Positions 6,522 to 14,905 of a stretch of 25,006 bases of DNA are shown here, one piece after another (the first letter of the stretch is position 1; each line of letters begins with the position of its first letter). Made by a program: the position numbers and the translations under genes. The notes under the pieces were generated by a model. It searched no databases. It had not been told where the DNA came from and saw only the letters and a list, made by a program, of their open reading frames with translations. This DNA is from JBBQZU01 sp038207425 (GTDB lineage: Bacteria; Bacteroidota; Bacteroidia; Flavobacteriales_D; Cryomorphaceae): contig JBBQZU010000037.1 in the NCBI GenBank assembly GCA_038207425.1, positions 1-25,006 of the forward strand, read 5' to 3'.

Positions 6522-8267
6522 TCAGTCTTTCATTACCTTTTTTACCTCGGTAAATTCTCCTGAAATCAATTCCACAAAGTAAAGACCTTTGGCGAGCGAT
6601 TCGAGATTTACTTCTATACCATCAATTATTGTCTGGCCTGACTGTACCTGAATTTCAAGTATCACATGTCCAATGGTGGAATGTATTCTTACGAACGAAT
6701 TTTCGCCCAGGCTGGCACTGGTGGCTTTTAGCGTAAAGCTGCCATTGGTAGGGTTTGGATAGATGCTAACCCCGGCATTGTTTTTTATAATTACAGTGCT
6801 CAGTACACATGAGCCGTCATCATCAGTAGCTTCAGGGTTGTAGTTGATGGCTTCAGGGTTTGTGCATCCGGCAATTTCTTCGGCATCGCATATTCCGTCG
6901 CCGTCAGTATCAATAATTACAAGTTCTGAACCTACGCATTCTGAGCAATCTTCCACAGGTCCAAGGCATGAACCGTCGCTATCGGTGGCGAGTGGGTTGT
7001 AATTGCAAGCGGCTGGGCTTTGACAGCCTGCTATTTCATCGGCATCGCATATACCATCACCGTCGGTGTCTATAATTTCAAGGCCGTCGTTTGTAGCGTT
7101 GCAGGAAGAGCAATCATGCACCGGCACAATACAAGAGCCGTCATTCGTATTAGCCAGCGGGTCATAGTTGCACGCTGTAGGAATTGTGCAGCCGGATATT
7201 ACAGTGTACTGGCAGGAACCGTCGTCATCAGTTGCTTCAGGATTGTAATTTACCGCAAGTGGGTCGGTGCAGCCAGCAATTTCATCGGCGTCACAAGTAC
7301 CATCTCCGTCTGTGTCTATTATTACTAGGCCATCGTTGGTGTCGTTGCAAAAAGTACAATCTTCCAAAGGCACGAGGCAAGTGCCATTGTCTTCAGTAGC
7401 ATTGGGTTCGAAATTGCAGGCCTCAGGGTTTGTGCAACCCAGAATCGGAACAAGTGGATAGGTGAGTCCGGGAAATGTATATTCCAACCCCATCGGAGTG
7501 TTGGCCACATAATCTTCAAATCCTCCATTGGGATTGCCTACTCTAAGATTCAATTCAAAGGATAGTTCGCCAGTGGTTGTAACTTGAGCAAGCAGTATTT
7601 TATTTACGGCAGTTGGTCCAACTGTACCGCCTAGTACTGCCCACGCTCCGTTGCTAATGCTGAATGTTTCGCTGCTGTTTACAGTTCCAAAAACATTCCA
7701 GGCTTCAAGGTCAGCAGGCACAAGGGTTATCTCCGGTCCGGGCCCTGGTATTAGTCCGTCGGCAGTTGTGAGCGGTATTCCGGCCAAAGGGTCATTATTT
7801 ACCATTAAACCGCCCGGTATGGCTGCGCTTCCGCCGTTGTTGTTCGCTCCGCCTACTACACTTCCGTTGCTGTCTTCAGTTTTCAAAGCAGCCCAATGGT
7901 TGTTCGACGCTGAGCCGATTGTAATCCATGAATCGAGCGGTACTGTATTTCTGTTTAGTCTGTTGGAGCGAATTTCACGGCCTGTTTTTTCACCCCAATC
8001 GTTGTTGTTAAAAAAGTAGGTAGAAGTGGCTATAAAAAGCTCATGGGCAGGGCTTCCATATACTGTTTCTACTTTCCATCCGGGTGCCAGATCCACATAA
8101 ATTCTGTAGGTAACTGATCCTTCTACTAGGCTACCTCCCAGTTGGTCGGTTGCATCATTGGCATCAGAAACGTAGTATACTTCTACAATTACATCTTCAA
8201 GGCCTGTTTGGGCTTGGAGAAACAGGGATTGCGAGGCTAAAAAAGCAAGGAGTAAAAGTTTTTTCAT
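6522..8267 (-). CDS. Secreted P-family paralogue P4 with Cys/Ca-type repeats and T9SS sorting domain, 581 aa
   Basis: Signal peptide at 1-20 (LFLQAQ). P core at about 22-268: VEVYYVSDANDATDQLGG, GSVTYRIYVDLAPGW, FFNNNDWG, NRLNRNTVPLDSWITIGSAS, NNNGGSAAIPGGL, DPLAGIPLTTADGLIPGPGP and GAWAVLGGTVGPTAVNK. Residues 277-487 hold five copies of a motif of about 21 residues, GCTnPeAcNYNPeAtdDDGSC, interleaved with three copies of a TSP3-like Ca2+ loop, IIDTDGDGiCDADEIAGC. The last about 80 residues (from SIYPNPTNGSF to KKVMKD) are a T9SS type A domain. It starts 23 bases after P3 and is followed by a terminator, so it probably ends the unit. The repeats likely form a rigid Ca2+-stabilised stalk between core and anchor (inference). 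The core is of unknown function. Confidence 0.87.
   Translation of the reverse strand: MKKLLLLAFLASQSLFLQAQTGLEDVIVEVYYVSDANDATDQLGGSLVEGSVTYRIYVDLAPGWKVETVYGSPAHELFIATSTYFFNNNDWGEKTGREIRSNRLNRNTVPLDSWITIGSASNNHWAALKTEDSNGSVVGGANNNGGSAAIPGGLMVNNDPLAGIPLTTADGLIPGPGPEITLVPADLEAWNVFGTVNSSETFSISNGAWAVLGGTVGPTAVNKILLAQVTTTGELSFELNLRVGNPNGGFEDYVANTPMGLEYTFPGLTYPLVPILGCTNPEACNFEPNATEDNGTCLVPLEDCTFCNDTNDGLVIIDTDGDGTCDADEIAGCTDPLAVNYNPEATDDDGSCQYTVISGCTIPTACNYDPLANTNDGSCIVPVHDCSSCNATNDGLEIIDTDGDGICDADEIAGCQSPAACNYNPLATDSDGSCLGPVEDCSECVGSELVIIDTDGDGICDAEEIAGCTNPEAINYNPEATDDDGSCVLSTVIIKNNAGVSIYPNPTNGSFTLKATSASLGENSFVRIHSTIGHVILEIQVQSGQTIIDGIEVNLESLAKGLYFVELISGEFTEVKKVMKD
6807..7439 (-). repeat. Repeat-coding segment inside P4
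   Basis: Encodes five Cys-bounded GC(T/Q)xPxAxNYxPxAxxxDGSC units and three DTDGDGxCDAxEIAGC loops. Unit spacing is irregular because the loops are inserted after the first, third and fourth units. The DNA copies have diverged, so this is a protein repeat and not a recent tandem duplication. Confidence 0.85.
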
Positions 8268-8290
8268 GATAAATGGTGATTATCAATTGG

Positions 8291-9154
8291 TCAGTTGACT
8301 TTTTGAGATTTTACTGTTTGTTTAACTGCTGGTCGAACTCTTGTAAGGCTCGGGTTCGTGTATTCGTCCCAAGCGGGATTTTTGGCAACCCAGCGCTCCA
8401 CATTGCCATTTTGCGAATTTCTGATTTGAAGGTTGAGCTCAAAAGTTAGTTCTCCATCCGTAGTAAGTTGGGCTATGAGTACCCTGTTTGACGAGGTAGG
8501 CCCTTTCACACCGCCCGGCACTGACCATGCTCCGTTGTCAGTAATAAGGGCATTGGATTCAGTAGTAAATTTAAATTCATCAAATAATAAACCGAATGGA
8601 ACAATACGCTCCGGTTTCATAAGCATCATACCATCTGCATCGGAAAGCGGTATTTTTGTTTGCTCTGTATTATTTATGAGCAATCCACCTTTCACCTTAG
8701 CGCTTCCACCATCATTCTTGCTGCCACCAATAAGACTTCCATCGGTATCTTCTTCCTTCAGCACGCCGTGGTGGGTTCCGCAAGCAGCACCTATCGTGAT
8801 CCACGAGTCGAGTGCGAGGGTATTTTCGGTAAGGCGATTTACCGAAATATCGGTACCCATAGCATTGCCTCTGTCTTGGTGGTTGAAAAAGGTGGTGGTC
8901 GTTTCTATTTTTAAAGGATTCAGCGGACTGCCATACACAACCTGCATCACGTAATCGGGGGCGAGATCAACATAAATTCGGTAGGTAGTTGATCCTTCCT
9001 TCAGGGTCATACCGCTTTGTTCATCAGAAGCATCATTTTTATCTGAAACATAATAGTGTTCAACGACTATGCCTTCAAGGCCTCTCTGAGCGCTTACCGC
9101 AAGTGAATACACTGCAATGTGGCTAAGAAAAATAAATTTGATGGTTGCATTCAT
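8291..9154 (-). CDS. Secreted P-family paralogue P3, core only, no sorting domain, 287 aa
   Basis: Signal peptide at about 1-23 (MNATIKFIFLSHIAVYSLAVSAQ). The rest is the P core: VVEHYYVSDKNDASDEQSG, GSTTYRIYVDLAPDY, FFNHQDRGNAMG, NRLTENTLALDSWITIGAA, KEEDTDGSLIGGSKNDGGSA, ADGMMLMKPE, GAWSVPGGVKGPTSSNR and TFELNLQIRNSQNGN. It ends soon after the core with a basic tail (TVKSQKVN) and has neither a T9SS domain nor added repeats, unlike its siblings. ATG 9154 is preferred over an upstream TTG that overlaps the stop of P2. Spacing is 20 bases from P2 and 23 to P4, so it is translated within the same message. It may stay periplasmic or bind a surface partner. Confidence 0.83.
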   Translation of the reverse strand: MNATIKFIFLSHIAVYSLAVSAQRGLEGIVVEHYYVSDKNDASDEQSGMTLKEGSTTYRIYVDLAPDYVMQVVYGSPLNPLKIETTTTFFNHQDRGNAMGTDISVNRLTENTLALDSWITIGAACGTHHGVLKEEDTDGSLIGGSKNDGGSAKVKGGLLINNTEQTKIPLSDADGMMLMKPERIVPFGLLFDEFKFTTESNALITDNGAWSVPGGVKGPTSSNRVLIAQLTTDGELTFELNLQIRNSQNGNVERWVAKNPAWDEYTNPSLTRVRPAVKQTVKSQKVN

Positions 9155-9174
9155 GACGATCACAGCAGGTTGAA

Positions 9175-10359
9175 TCAATTTTTAACGAGCTTTTTTACTG
9201 AGGCTACACCGTTTGAGTATACCCTTACCAGATAGATTCCTGCGGCCAGGTCATTCACGGATATTTCGATATTCGCTCCGGGACTATTTACACCTATATA
9301 TTTTTGTTTTACCACATGGCCGTAGCTGTCTACAATTTCGTAGCGCATATCTGATGTATTGTCAAACAGGTGTATGTAGAAACTCTCGCTGCTTGGATTA
9401 GGATATAGGTCAAAGCTTGGCAGTTTCGCTACGTCGCGCACATTTACAGTAGGGTCTAAAACAAAACACAATTCAGCAATTGACGCGGCAGCCCATACTA
9501 CACTTGTGCCATTGCCAAGTGCCAAATCTTCGGGAGTTAAACTGGCAAAGTATCTTATTTCTGATTTGCAGTTAAAACCATTGCCTATAAGCGCTTGTGG
9601 AATTCCAATTTGGAGATTGATACAGCCTGTAATGGTTCCATTGGATGTGAGCTGGGCTATAAGCAGATGATTGTCAGGCGTAGGTCCTGCGGTTCCACCA
9701 AGCACTGCGTAGGCTGAATTTTGCGTGAGCAATATATTGGAGCTGTTTGTATTGTCAAACATTTCGAAATCGCCTGCACCCGGAACCAGTGTTACCTCAG
9801 GCACACTGCCTTCCAACAAACCATCTGCTACGGTTACAGCAACTCCATCAAGTGGGTTGGTATTGGATAGCAAACCGGCCGCAATACCTTCGCTGCCACC
9901 ATCATTGTTAGAGCCTCCGATAAAGCTGCCGTCAGCATCAAGTTCTTTCAAAACACCCCAATGCGAATTTGAAGCTGCACCTACGGCAATGTATGAGTCG
10001 AGTGCAACCGTATTGTCGTTTAGCCTGTTTGCCATGATAGCGCTTCCGGTTATATCGCCGCGGTCTTCATTGTTGAAGAATTGATAGGGGCTTTGAACTT
10101 CAATTCTCAATTCATTATTTGGTGAACCGAAAATAGAAAGCATCCTGTATTCGGGTTTGAGATCGGCGTATATTCTCCAGGTTATGGAACCTGCTGCCAA
10201 GGTGCCTCCATCTGTATCGGTTGCATCATTCTCGTCAGAGGTATAGTAACGCTCAATTACAATGCCTTCGATGGCGCCCAAATCGGGTTGATTGCACTGA
10301 CCATAGGCAGCAATAGAAACGAATGCGGTTAGAAAAGCTGTGAAGTATAGGTTTTTCAT
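9175..10359 (-). CDS. Secreted P-family paralogue P2 with T9SS sorting domain, 394 aa
   Basis: Signal peptide at 1-20 (SIAAYG), then a short Cys-containing linker (QCNQPDLGAI). P core at about 30-290: IVIERYYTSDENDATDTDGG, GSITWRIYADLKPEY, FFNNEDRGDITG, NRLNDNTVALDSYIAVGAAS, ELDADGSFIGGSNNDGGSEG, NPLDGVAVTVADGLLEG, YAVLGGTAGPTPDNHLLIAQ. A T9SS type A domain fills the last about 75 residues (from SFDLYPNPSSESF to KKLVKN). It follows P1 after 142 bases that contain a hairpin and a possible promoter box, so it may have its own start of transcription and lead P3 and P4. Core function is unknown. Confidence 0.86.
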   Translation of the reverse strand: MKNLYFTAFLTAFVSIAAYGQCNQPDLGAIEGIVIERYYTSDENDATDTDGGTLAAGSITWRIYADLKPEYRMLSIFGSPNNELRIEVQSPYQFFNNEDRGDITGSAIMANRLNDNTVALDSYIAVGAASNSHWGVLKELDADGSFIGGSNNDGGSEGIAAGLLSNTNPLDGVAVTVADGLLEGSVPEVTLVPGAGDFEMFDNTNSSNILLTQNSAYAVLGGTAGPTPDNHLLIAQLTSNGTITGCINLQIGIPQALIGNGFNCKSEIRYFASLTPEDLALGNGTSVVWAAASIAELCFVLDPTVNVRDVAKLPSFDLYPNPSSESFYIHLFDNTSDMRYEIVDSYGHVVKQKYIGVNSPGANIEISVNDLAAGIYLVRVYSNGVASVKKLVKN

Positions 10360-10401
10360 GTTAGAGTGGGGGTTTAAAGAGTTTGTTTCTGAGCCTGTTT
10401 G

Positions 10402-10409
10402 CGAAGTTA
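10402..10409 (-). promoter_or_regulatory. Candidate -7 box for P2-P3-P4
   Basis: Leftward TAACTTCG fits the TAnnTTTG pattern with one change and lies about 43 bases before the P2 ATG. No clear -33 TTG at the usual spacing, so support is weak. Confidence 0.25.
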
Positions 10410-10470
10410 TATTGAAATGACGCCAATCATATTCGCTGAATTTTAAGTTATTGTAAAGCTTAATACACCA

Positions 10471-10491
10471 AGAATTAACAGTGTTAATTCT
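10471..10491. repeat. Perfect AT-rich hairpin between P1 and P2
   Basis: AGAATTAAC (10471-10479) and GTTAATTCT (10483-10491) form a perfect 9-bp stem with a 3-nt loop, 10 bases after the P1 stop. There is no U-tract in the leftward direction, so it is at best a partial terminator. An RNA-stability hairpin or a palindromic regulator site are other options. Confidence 0.45.
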
Positions 10492-10501
10492 CGGTATTTA
10501 C

Positions 10502-11839
10502 TTACATCTTCACAAATATTTTGGCAACGCTAAAGCTGTCGCCGATTATTTGCATTGCGTACATTCCCTGAGCGAGAATATTCACATCAATTTTTTTCAG
10601 AGCAGCTTCATCGTTGCTCCAAATTTCGTTTTGATACAAAGTATTTCCGGCTAAGTCGCTGATGAGAATTACGATTTTCTGGTTTTGAATATTTCCGGGA
10701 TTTAAAGCCAAAAAGTCGCGTGTGGGATTTGGAAATACAACAAAAGTATTTTCAATTTCACCTTCATTTATTGACAGTGATGGACAGACAATATTTATGT
10801 CGAGTCCATTGCAATTTTCAGGGCCGAAGCAGCACAGGCTAGGTATATTAAAATTGGCTTCGGGATTGTAATTGCAAGCTTCCGGATCGAGGCATCCGAA
10901 TTGTATCAATGTTTGGCAGGAGCCATCATCGCAACCGGCTGATGGGGAAAACTCCAAATAATCGGAATCGGTGCAGCCACACTGTGGAGGGTATCTTAGA
11001 AAACTATTTACAGTCTCCTGCGTGTCTTCTACATTTTCCACGGCAACATACTTCACCACATCGCCATCCGCATTAATAATTTCCACATTTAATTCAAATG
11101 CCAGGTCACCTTTGGTGGTAAGTTGAGCCATGAGAATGCGGTTTTCGCTATCAAATCCAAACACTCCTGATGTTTGCATGACTACACCAGTGTTGTTAAA
11201 AGTGTTCTCAGTACTTGTTGCATCCCTGAATATGGGGTCGAATGCATTGGCTGGAATTACGGTAAATCCTGGCGGAGCCACAGGCGCGCCGCCAAGCATT
11301 AGGCCGTCGCTTTCGGTAAGGGGTATCTCTGCCATAGGGTCATTATTCACAAGCATTCCGGCGGGAATTGACTCACTGCCTCCGTCGCTGCTCGCGCCAC
11401 CCACAATCGACCCGTCAGTATCAAGCGATTTAGGCACCCCAAAAAGTTGGTTTGAAGCGGCTCCAAAACTGATCCAGGAGTCGAGTGCAACCGTATTCCT
11501 GTTCAAAAATTGGTTTTGGACCTGGTGCCCAAAGGTGCGGCCCCTTTGCTCATTGTTGAAAAAGGGTTCAGTACTTGAAATAATTAAGGGGTGGTTTGCT
11601 GAGCCATAGAGTGCTTTAAGTTGGGCACCCGGAGCAAGTTTTAAGAAAAGGCGGTAGGTTACTGAACCTTCCGTCAATGGCGGCCCTCCATCGGTATCGG
11701 TCGCATCGTTGGCGTCAGAGATATAGTATATTTCAACTGAAAGGGCTTCTATATCATTTTGCGCAGTGGCGGAAGCTGCCATCGCTGCGGCTGCAAGGAT
11801 GAAGATTGATTTAATAAAACCTGAAAATATATTATTCAT
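10502..11839 (-). CDS. Secreted P-family paralogue P1 with Cys repeats and T9SS sorting domain, 445 aa
   Basis: Signal peptide at 1-27 (ends ASATAQ). P core at about 29-270: SVEIYYISDANDATDTDGG, GSVTYRLFLKLAPGA, FFNNEQRGRTFG, NRNTVALDSWISFGAASN, SLDTDGSIVGGASSDGGSES, DPMAEIPLTESDGLMLGG and AFELNVEIINADGD. Two Cys-bounded repeats follow (about 287-308 and 314-337), the second reading GCLDPEACNYNPEAN. The last about 80 residues (FVVFPNPTRDF to KIFVKM) are a T9SS type A domain. Its start is only 18 bases beyond the stop of the TonB-dependent receptor, which is the clearest sign that receptor and P family are co-expressed. Core function is unknown. Confidence 0.87.
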   Translation of the reverse strand: MNNIFSGFIKSIFILAAAAMAASATAQNDIEALSVEIYYISDANDATDTDGGPPLTEGSVTYRLFLKLAPGAQLKALYGSANHPLIISSTEPFFNNEQRGRTFGHQVQNQFLNRNTVALDSWISFGAASNQLFGVPKSLDTDGSIVGGASSDGGSESIPAGMLVNNDPMAEIPLTESDGLMLGGAPVAPPGFTVIPANAFDPIFRDATSTENTFNNTGVVMQTSGVFGFDSENRILMAQLTTKGDLAFELNVEIINADGDVVKYVAVENVEDTQETVNSFLRYPPQCGCTDSDYLEFSPSAGCDDGSCQTLIQFGCLDPEACNYNPEANFNIPSLCCFGPENCNGLDINIVCPSLSINEGEIENTFVVFPNPTRDFLALNPGNIQNQKIVILISDLAGNTLYQNEIWSNDEAALKKIDVNILAQGMYAMQIIGDSFSVAKIFVKM

Positions 11840-11857
11840 ACCTATTTCGTATCCTGG

Positions 11858-14800
11858 TTAGAGCCTGTAGGCAAAGTTTACACTGTATTCGGTTCCCCAG
11901 CGATAGAAGTCGAAATCCAGCTCGTAGCCACTGTCAAAAACATACACTCTTCTGAACTGTGTGTTGAGCAGGTTTCTTACTTTACAGCCCACACTGAAGT
12001 GTTTTCCAAGATGCTTGATGACGTTGATATCTACCATATTCATCGGGAGTTCGTAAATGTCGGGAACGTCATTGCCAATGATGTTTACCGCAGCCAGTTT
12101 TCGGCCTTGCACATTGTATGAAGCCGAAATAGAAAACCGCAAACTATCGTTGGTGTAGGTAAGCATTCCATTGACGATGTAAGGCGCCTGACCAAACATT
12201 TGTCTTTTTACCGTAATCGGTCCGTTGATAGTAGTTTCAGAGTTTATAAACGATACATTACCCCTTAAATCAAATCCTGCAATCAGGGTTTTTTTACCTT
12301 CTATTTCAATACCGACGGCGGTGGTTTTGTCGGCATTTTCCCAGGTGAAGTTGGTGCCACCCGGTGTAGCGAGCAGTTCAATATGGTTGATGAAGTTTTT
12401 AAAAAAAACACTCATTGAGATATTGTCGCCTTTCTTGAAATAGGACTCTAACCTAAGGTCATAGTTTCGAACATTTACCAGCTCCAAGTCCGTGTTTCCG
12501 GTTACTCTTCCTCTTAGCTCATAATCTTCAAGTGACACTGGCGACATTTCCCTAAACCCAGGGCGCGCCAATGAATGAAAATAATTCACCCGCAGATTGG
12601 TAGGGTTTTCAGCATTTTGCCCCAGCTTATAAATAAAGTTGAGGCTCGGCAATACGTCAAATGATTGTACTTCGCCGGGATTGGCCTGCACCCCTGCAAT
12701 AAACTGACGATCGGGATGACCTGCTTCAAGGCCCCTTTCGTAATACTCTTCGATATCAGTAAATAAATCAGTGGTTTCAACGCGCACCCCACCTTGAAAT
12801 CTCAGTCGTGGTATTACATTAAAGTCAATCATGGCAAACGCTGCACCGATATTACCAAAAGCTACGTCGTTGTCGAGTATCGAACCGGCGTTGGCATAGT
12901 TCAGGTCGAAGTCTTCCCGCCCTTCAATGCCGAATCGCTCAATTGCGAAAGCTTCGGTAGGATTATTATTCGGAATAAAGGTTCCTCCCAAACCATTGAG
13001 TTGATAGATGAGCTGAGAACTTTTCCTTACGTGTCGTACATAATTTCCGCCCACGGTTAATTTACCTTTTCGCTTCGCCATACTTTCCAGCGGCATCTCT
13101 GCTGAGATACGTGCGTCGAGGAGATTCTCATCCAAAAGCCTGAATCTTCTGTTTGGGTTAAATTCCGGCTGGAAAAAGAGCGTGTCGGTGGCTGCGTCTT
13201 GCAGGTAGCGCGTTTCCTTGAAGTCTAAAACGTTGCGCTCGCCATCTGTATAGGATGCATTAAAATCTATTTTTATCTGTCTTGAAGGAATGAAGTGCGT
13301 GGTATGCGCCTGATATATTATTTGCTTTCGCTCAAAGTAGTACTGGTCGTCGCCGAGTACAAGTTCAAGTCCAGGCTGGTGGTTCAGGGTTTGTCCAAAA
13401 TATGTTCTCGAATTGCTCTCTCCCAAGAAGTTGGGCATAAATATGAAAGAAACGCTATTATTATTATTCAGTTTGTAGGACAATTGGCCGAGAATATTCC
13501 AACTGTTTATTTCGGCTGCTGTTTGTTGCTGAAAAGCCAATTCGTTGCCTATAGGCTGAGGCCCTCCATCTGCAGGTACAAATTCTCTTGATATGGAAGT
13601 TCTGTTGATTACCGATGTGGGGTCGTATCTATTATTGGTGCTATACCTGAAACCAACGATGAAACCCAGGGTCTTGCCAAATAGTTTTGTTTGGTTTCCT
13701 ATGGTCAGGTTTTGGGTAAAATTCATGGGCGCCCGGCGCGTTTCATTGATCCAGGTATTGGGAAATTTCCCTCCTATATCAGCGAGTTCCTGGTTGAAAT
13801 GTTGAAAGAATTGTGTTCTAGGATACAGTTCGTTGTATTGATTTAAGGCGCTGTTGAAAGCTCCGCCGTTGTTAAATTCTGCTGCACCGAGTAGTCCGAG
13901 TTCTACCAAACCAAGCCGGTGAAAATCGCCGCCCTGGGTTATTGGCGTGGTAGAAACGATACCCAGAGAGTTCAAGTAACCCTGAAGACCCAATGACTGA
14001 AACTGCTGGTAAAGATTCGGGCTGTTAATAGGATTCGGAAAGTTTGCCTGTTCCAACGGAACGCCGTCGGCTATGCCTCTCAAGCCGTCATCGAAGCCCA
14101 GCCAATCAGTGCTGCTGCGCGCTCCACTTATTACATCTTTAAATGTTGCCTGGGTATTGTATCCAAAACTTACGTTGAAATCAACGGAAAGCTGGTCGGG
14201 GTAGTCTTTGGTTTCAATAGATATATAAGCCCCTGACCAATCGCCGGGCAATGCGGGGCTCGAAGTTTTTGTGATCACAATATTGTCAACAAGGCCCGTG
14301 GCGAAAATGTCGAGATTGATATTGTTTGTAAAAGGATCGAGCGTTGGTATTTTAGAACCGTTTACCGTTGTTTTGATGTACCTGTCGGCGAGGCCACGCA
14401 CTGCTACAAATCCACCTACCGTTGATACCCCCGAAACCCTGCGCACGGCAGAACTCACATCGCGGTCGCCTATTTTATTGATGGTCTCAGATGATATATA
14501 ATCGATGCTTGTAGCGGAGTTCTGTTTAATTTTCTCCATGAAAAAATCGCCTGCGCGGTTGGCTTTGCTTTCAATTACCACCTCTCCAATGTCAAAACTT
14601 TCCGGTTCAAGCGAAAAGTTGAGAACCACCACTTCACCGTTTTTAGGATTTACCGTTTTTTCTATTCTCTTGTAAGAAATGAATGATATGATGATCGTTT
14701 CCGGTTGGTTAGATTTTATTTCCAATGAAAACTTTCCATCAAAATCTGTCACTGTGCCTACGGACAGGTCACTCTTTAAAACGATAGCAGCACCTATGAT

Positions 14801-14905
14801 TGACTCACCCAGATCATCGGTAATTTTACCGCGTATCGTTCCCTGAGCCATTATTGTACCTGTACTCCAAAACAGGAGAAACAGCACTTGAATAATTCTT
14901 TCCAC
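11858..14905 (-). CDS. TonB-dependent outer-membrane receptor with CarboxypepD_reg-like domain, 1015 aa
   Basis: Signal peptide at 1-21 (GTIMAQ). Residues about 22-105 are a CarboxypepD_reg-like beta-sandwich (TIRGKITDDLGESIIGAAIV, TDFDGKFSL), usual in Bacteroidota receptors. A plug domain follows at about 125-235, with SSAVRRVSGVSTVGGFVAVR, GLADRYIKTTVNGSKIPTLD and NIVITKTSSPALPGDWSGAY. The rest, to FYRWGTEYSVNFAYRL, is a 22-strand-type beta-barrel. It would import a ligand across the outer membrane with energy from TonB-ExbBD. The start is GTG at 14903-14905: an in-frame TAA lies one codon further upstream, and the signal peptide begins there. No SusD-like lipoprotein is adjacent; the P1 gene follows after 18 bases. 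Ligand unknown. Confidence 0.93.
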   Translation of the reverse strand: MERIIQVLFLLFWSTGTIMAQGTIRGKITDDLGESIIGAAIVLKSDLSVGTVTDFDGKFSLEIKSNQPETIIISFISYKRIEKTVNPKNGEVVVLNFSLEPESFDIGEVVIESKANRAGDFFMEKIKQNSATSIDYISSETINKIGDRDVSSAVRRVSGVSTVGGFVAVRGLADRYIKTTVNGSKIPTLDPFTNNINLDIFATGLVDNIVITKTSSPALPGDWSGAYISIETKDYPDQLSVDFNVSFGYNTQATFKDVISGARSSTDWLGFDDGLRGIADGVPLEQANFPNPINSPNLYQQFQSLGLQGYLNSLGIVSTTPITQGGDFHRLGLVELGLLGAAEFNNGGAFNSALNQYNELYPRTQFFQHFNQELADIGGKFPNTWINETRRAPMNFTQNLTIGNQTKLFGKTLGFIVGFRYSTNNRYDPTSVINRTSISREFVPADGGPQPIGNELAFQQQTAAEINSWNILGQLSYKLNNNNSVSFIFMPNFLGESNSRTYFGQTLNHQPGLELVLGDDQYYFERKQIIYQAHTTHFIPSRQIKIDFNASYTDGERNVLDFKETRYLQDAATDTLFFQPEFNPNRRFRLLDENLLDARISAEMPLESMAKRKGKLTVGGNYVRHVRKSSQLIYQLNGLGGTFIPNNNPTEAFAIERFGIEGREDFDLNYANAGSILDNDVAFGNIGAAFAMIDFNVIPRLRFQGGVRVETTDLFTDIEEYYERGLEAGHPDRQFIAGVQANPGEVQSFDVLPSLNFIYKLGQNAENPTNLRVNYFHSLARPGFREMSPVSLEDYELRGRVTGNTDLELVNVRNYDLRLESYFKKGDNISMSVFFKNFINHIELLATPGGTNFTWENADKTTAVGIEIEGKKTLIAGFDLRGNVSFINSETTINGPITVKRQMFGQAPYIVNGMLTYTNDSLRFSISASYNVQGRKLAAVNIIGNDVPDIYELPMNMVDINVIKHLGKHFSVGCKVRNLLNTQFRRVYVFDSGYELDFDFYRWGTEYSVNFAYRL

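Noticed and set aside
6807..7439. CRISPR-like or DNA tandem repeat
   Set aside because: Repeat units are conserved as protein (Cys and Asp positions), irregularly spaced and diverged as DNA, and lie inside an open frame.
8433..8954. Long rightward open frame of 173 codons antisense to P3
   Set aside because: It lies wholly opposite a well-supported gene and its composition follows the codon pattern of the sense strand. Similar shadows lie opposite P1, P2, P4, P5 and the receptor.
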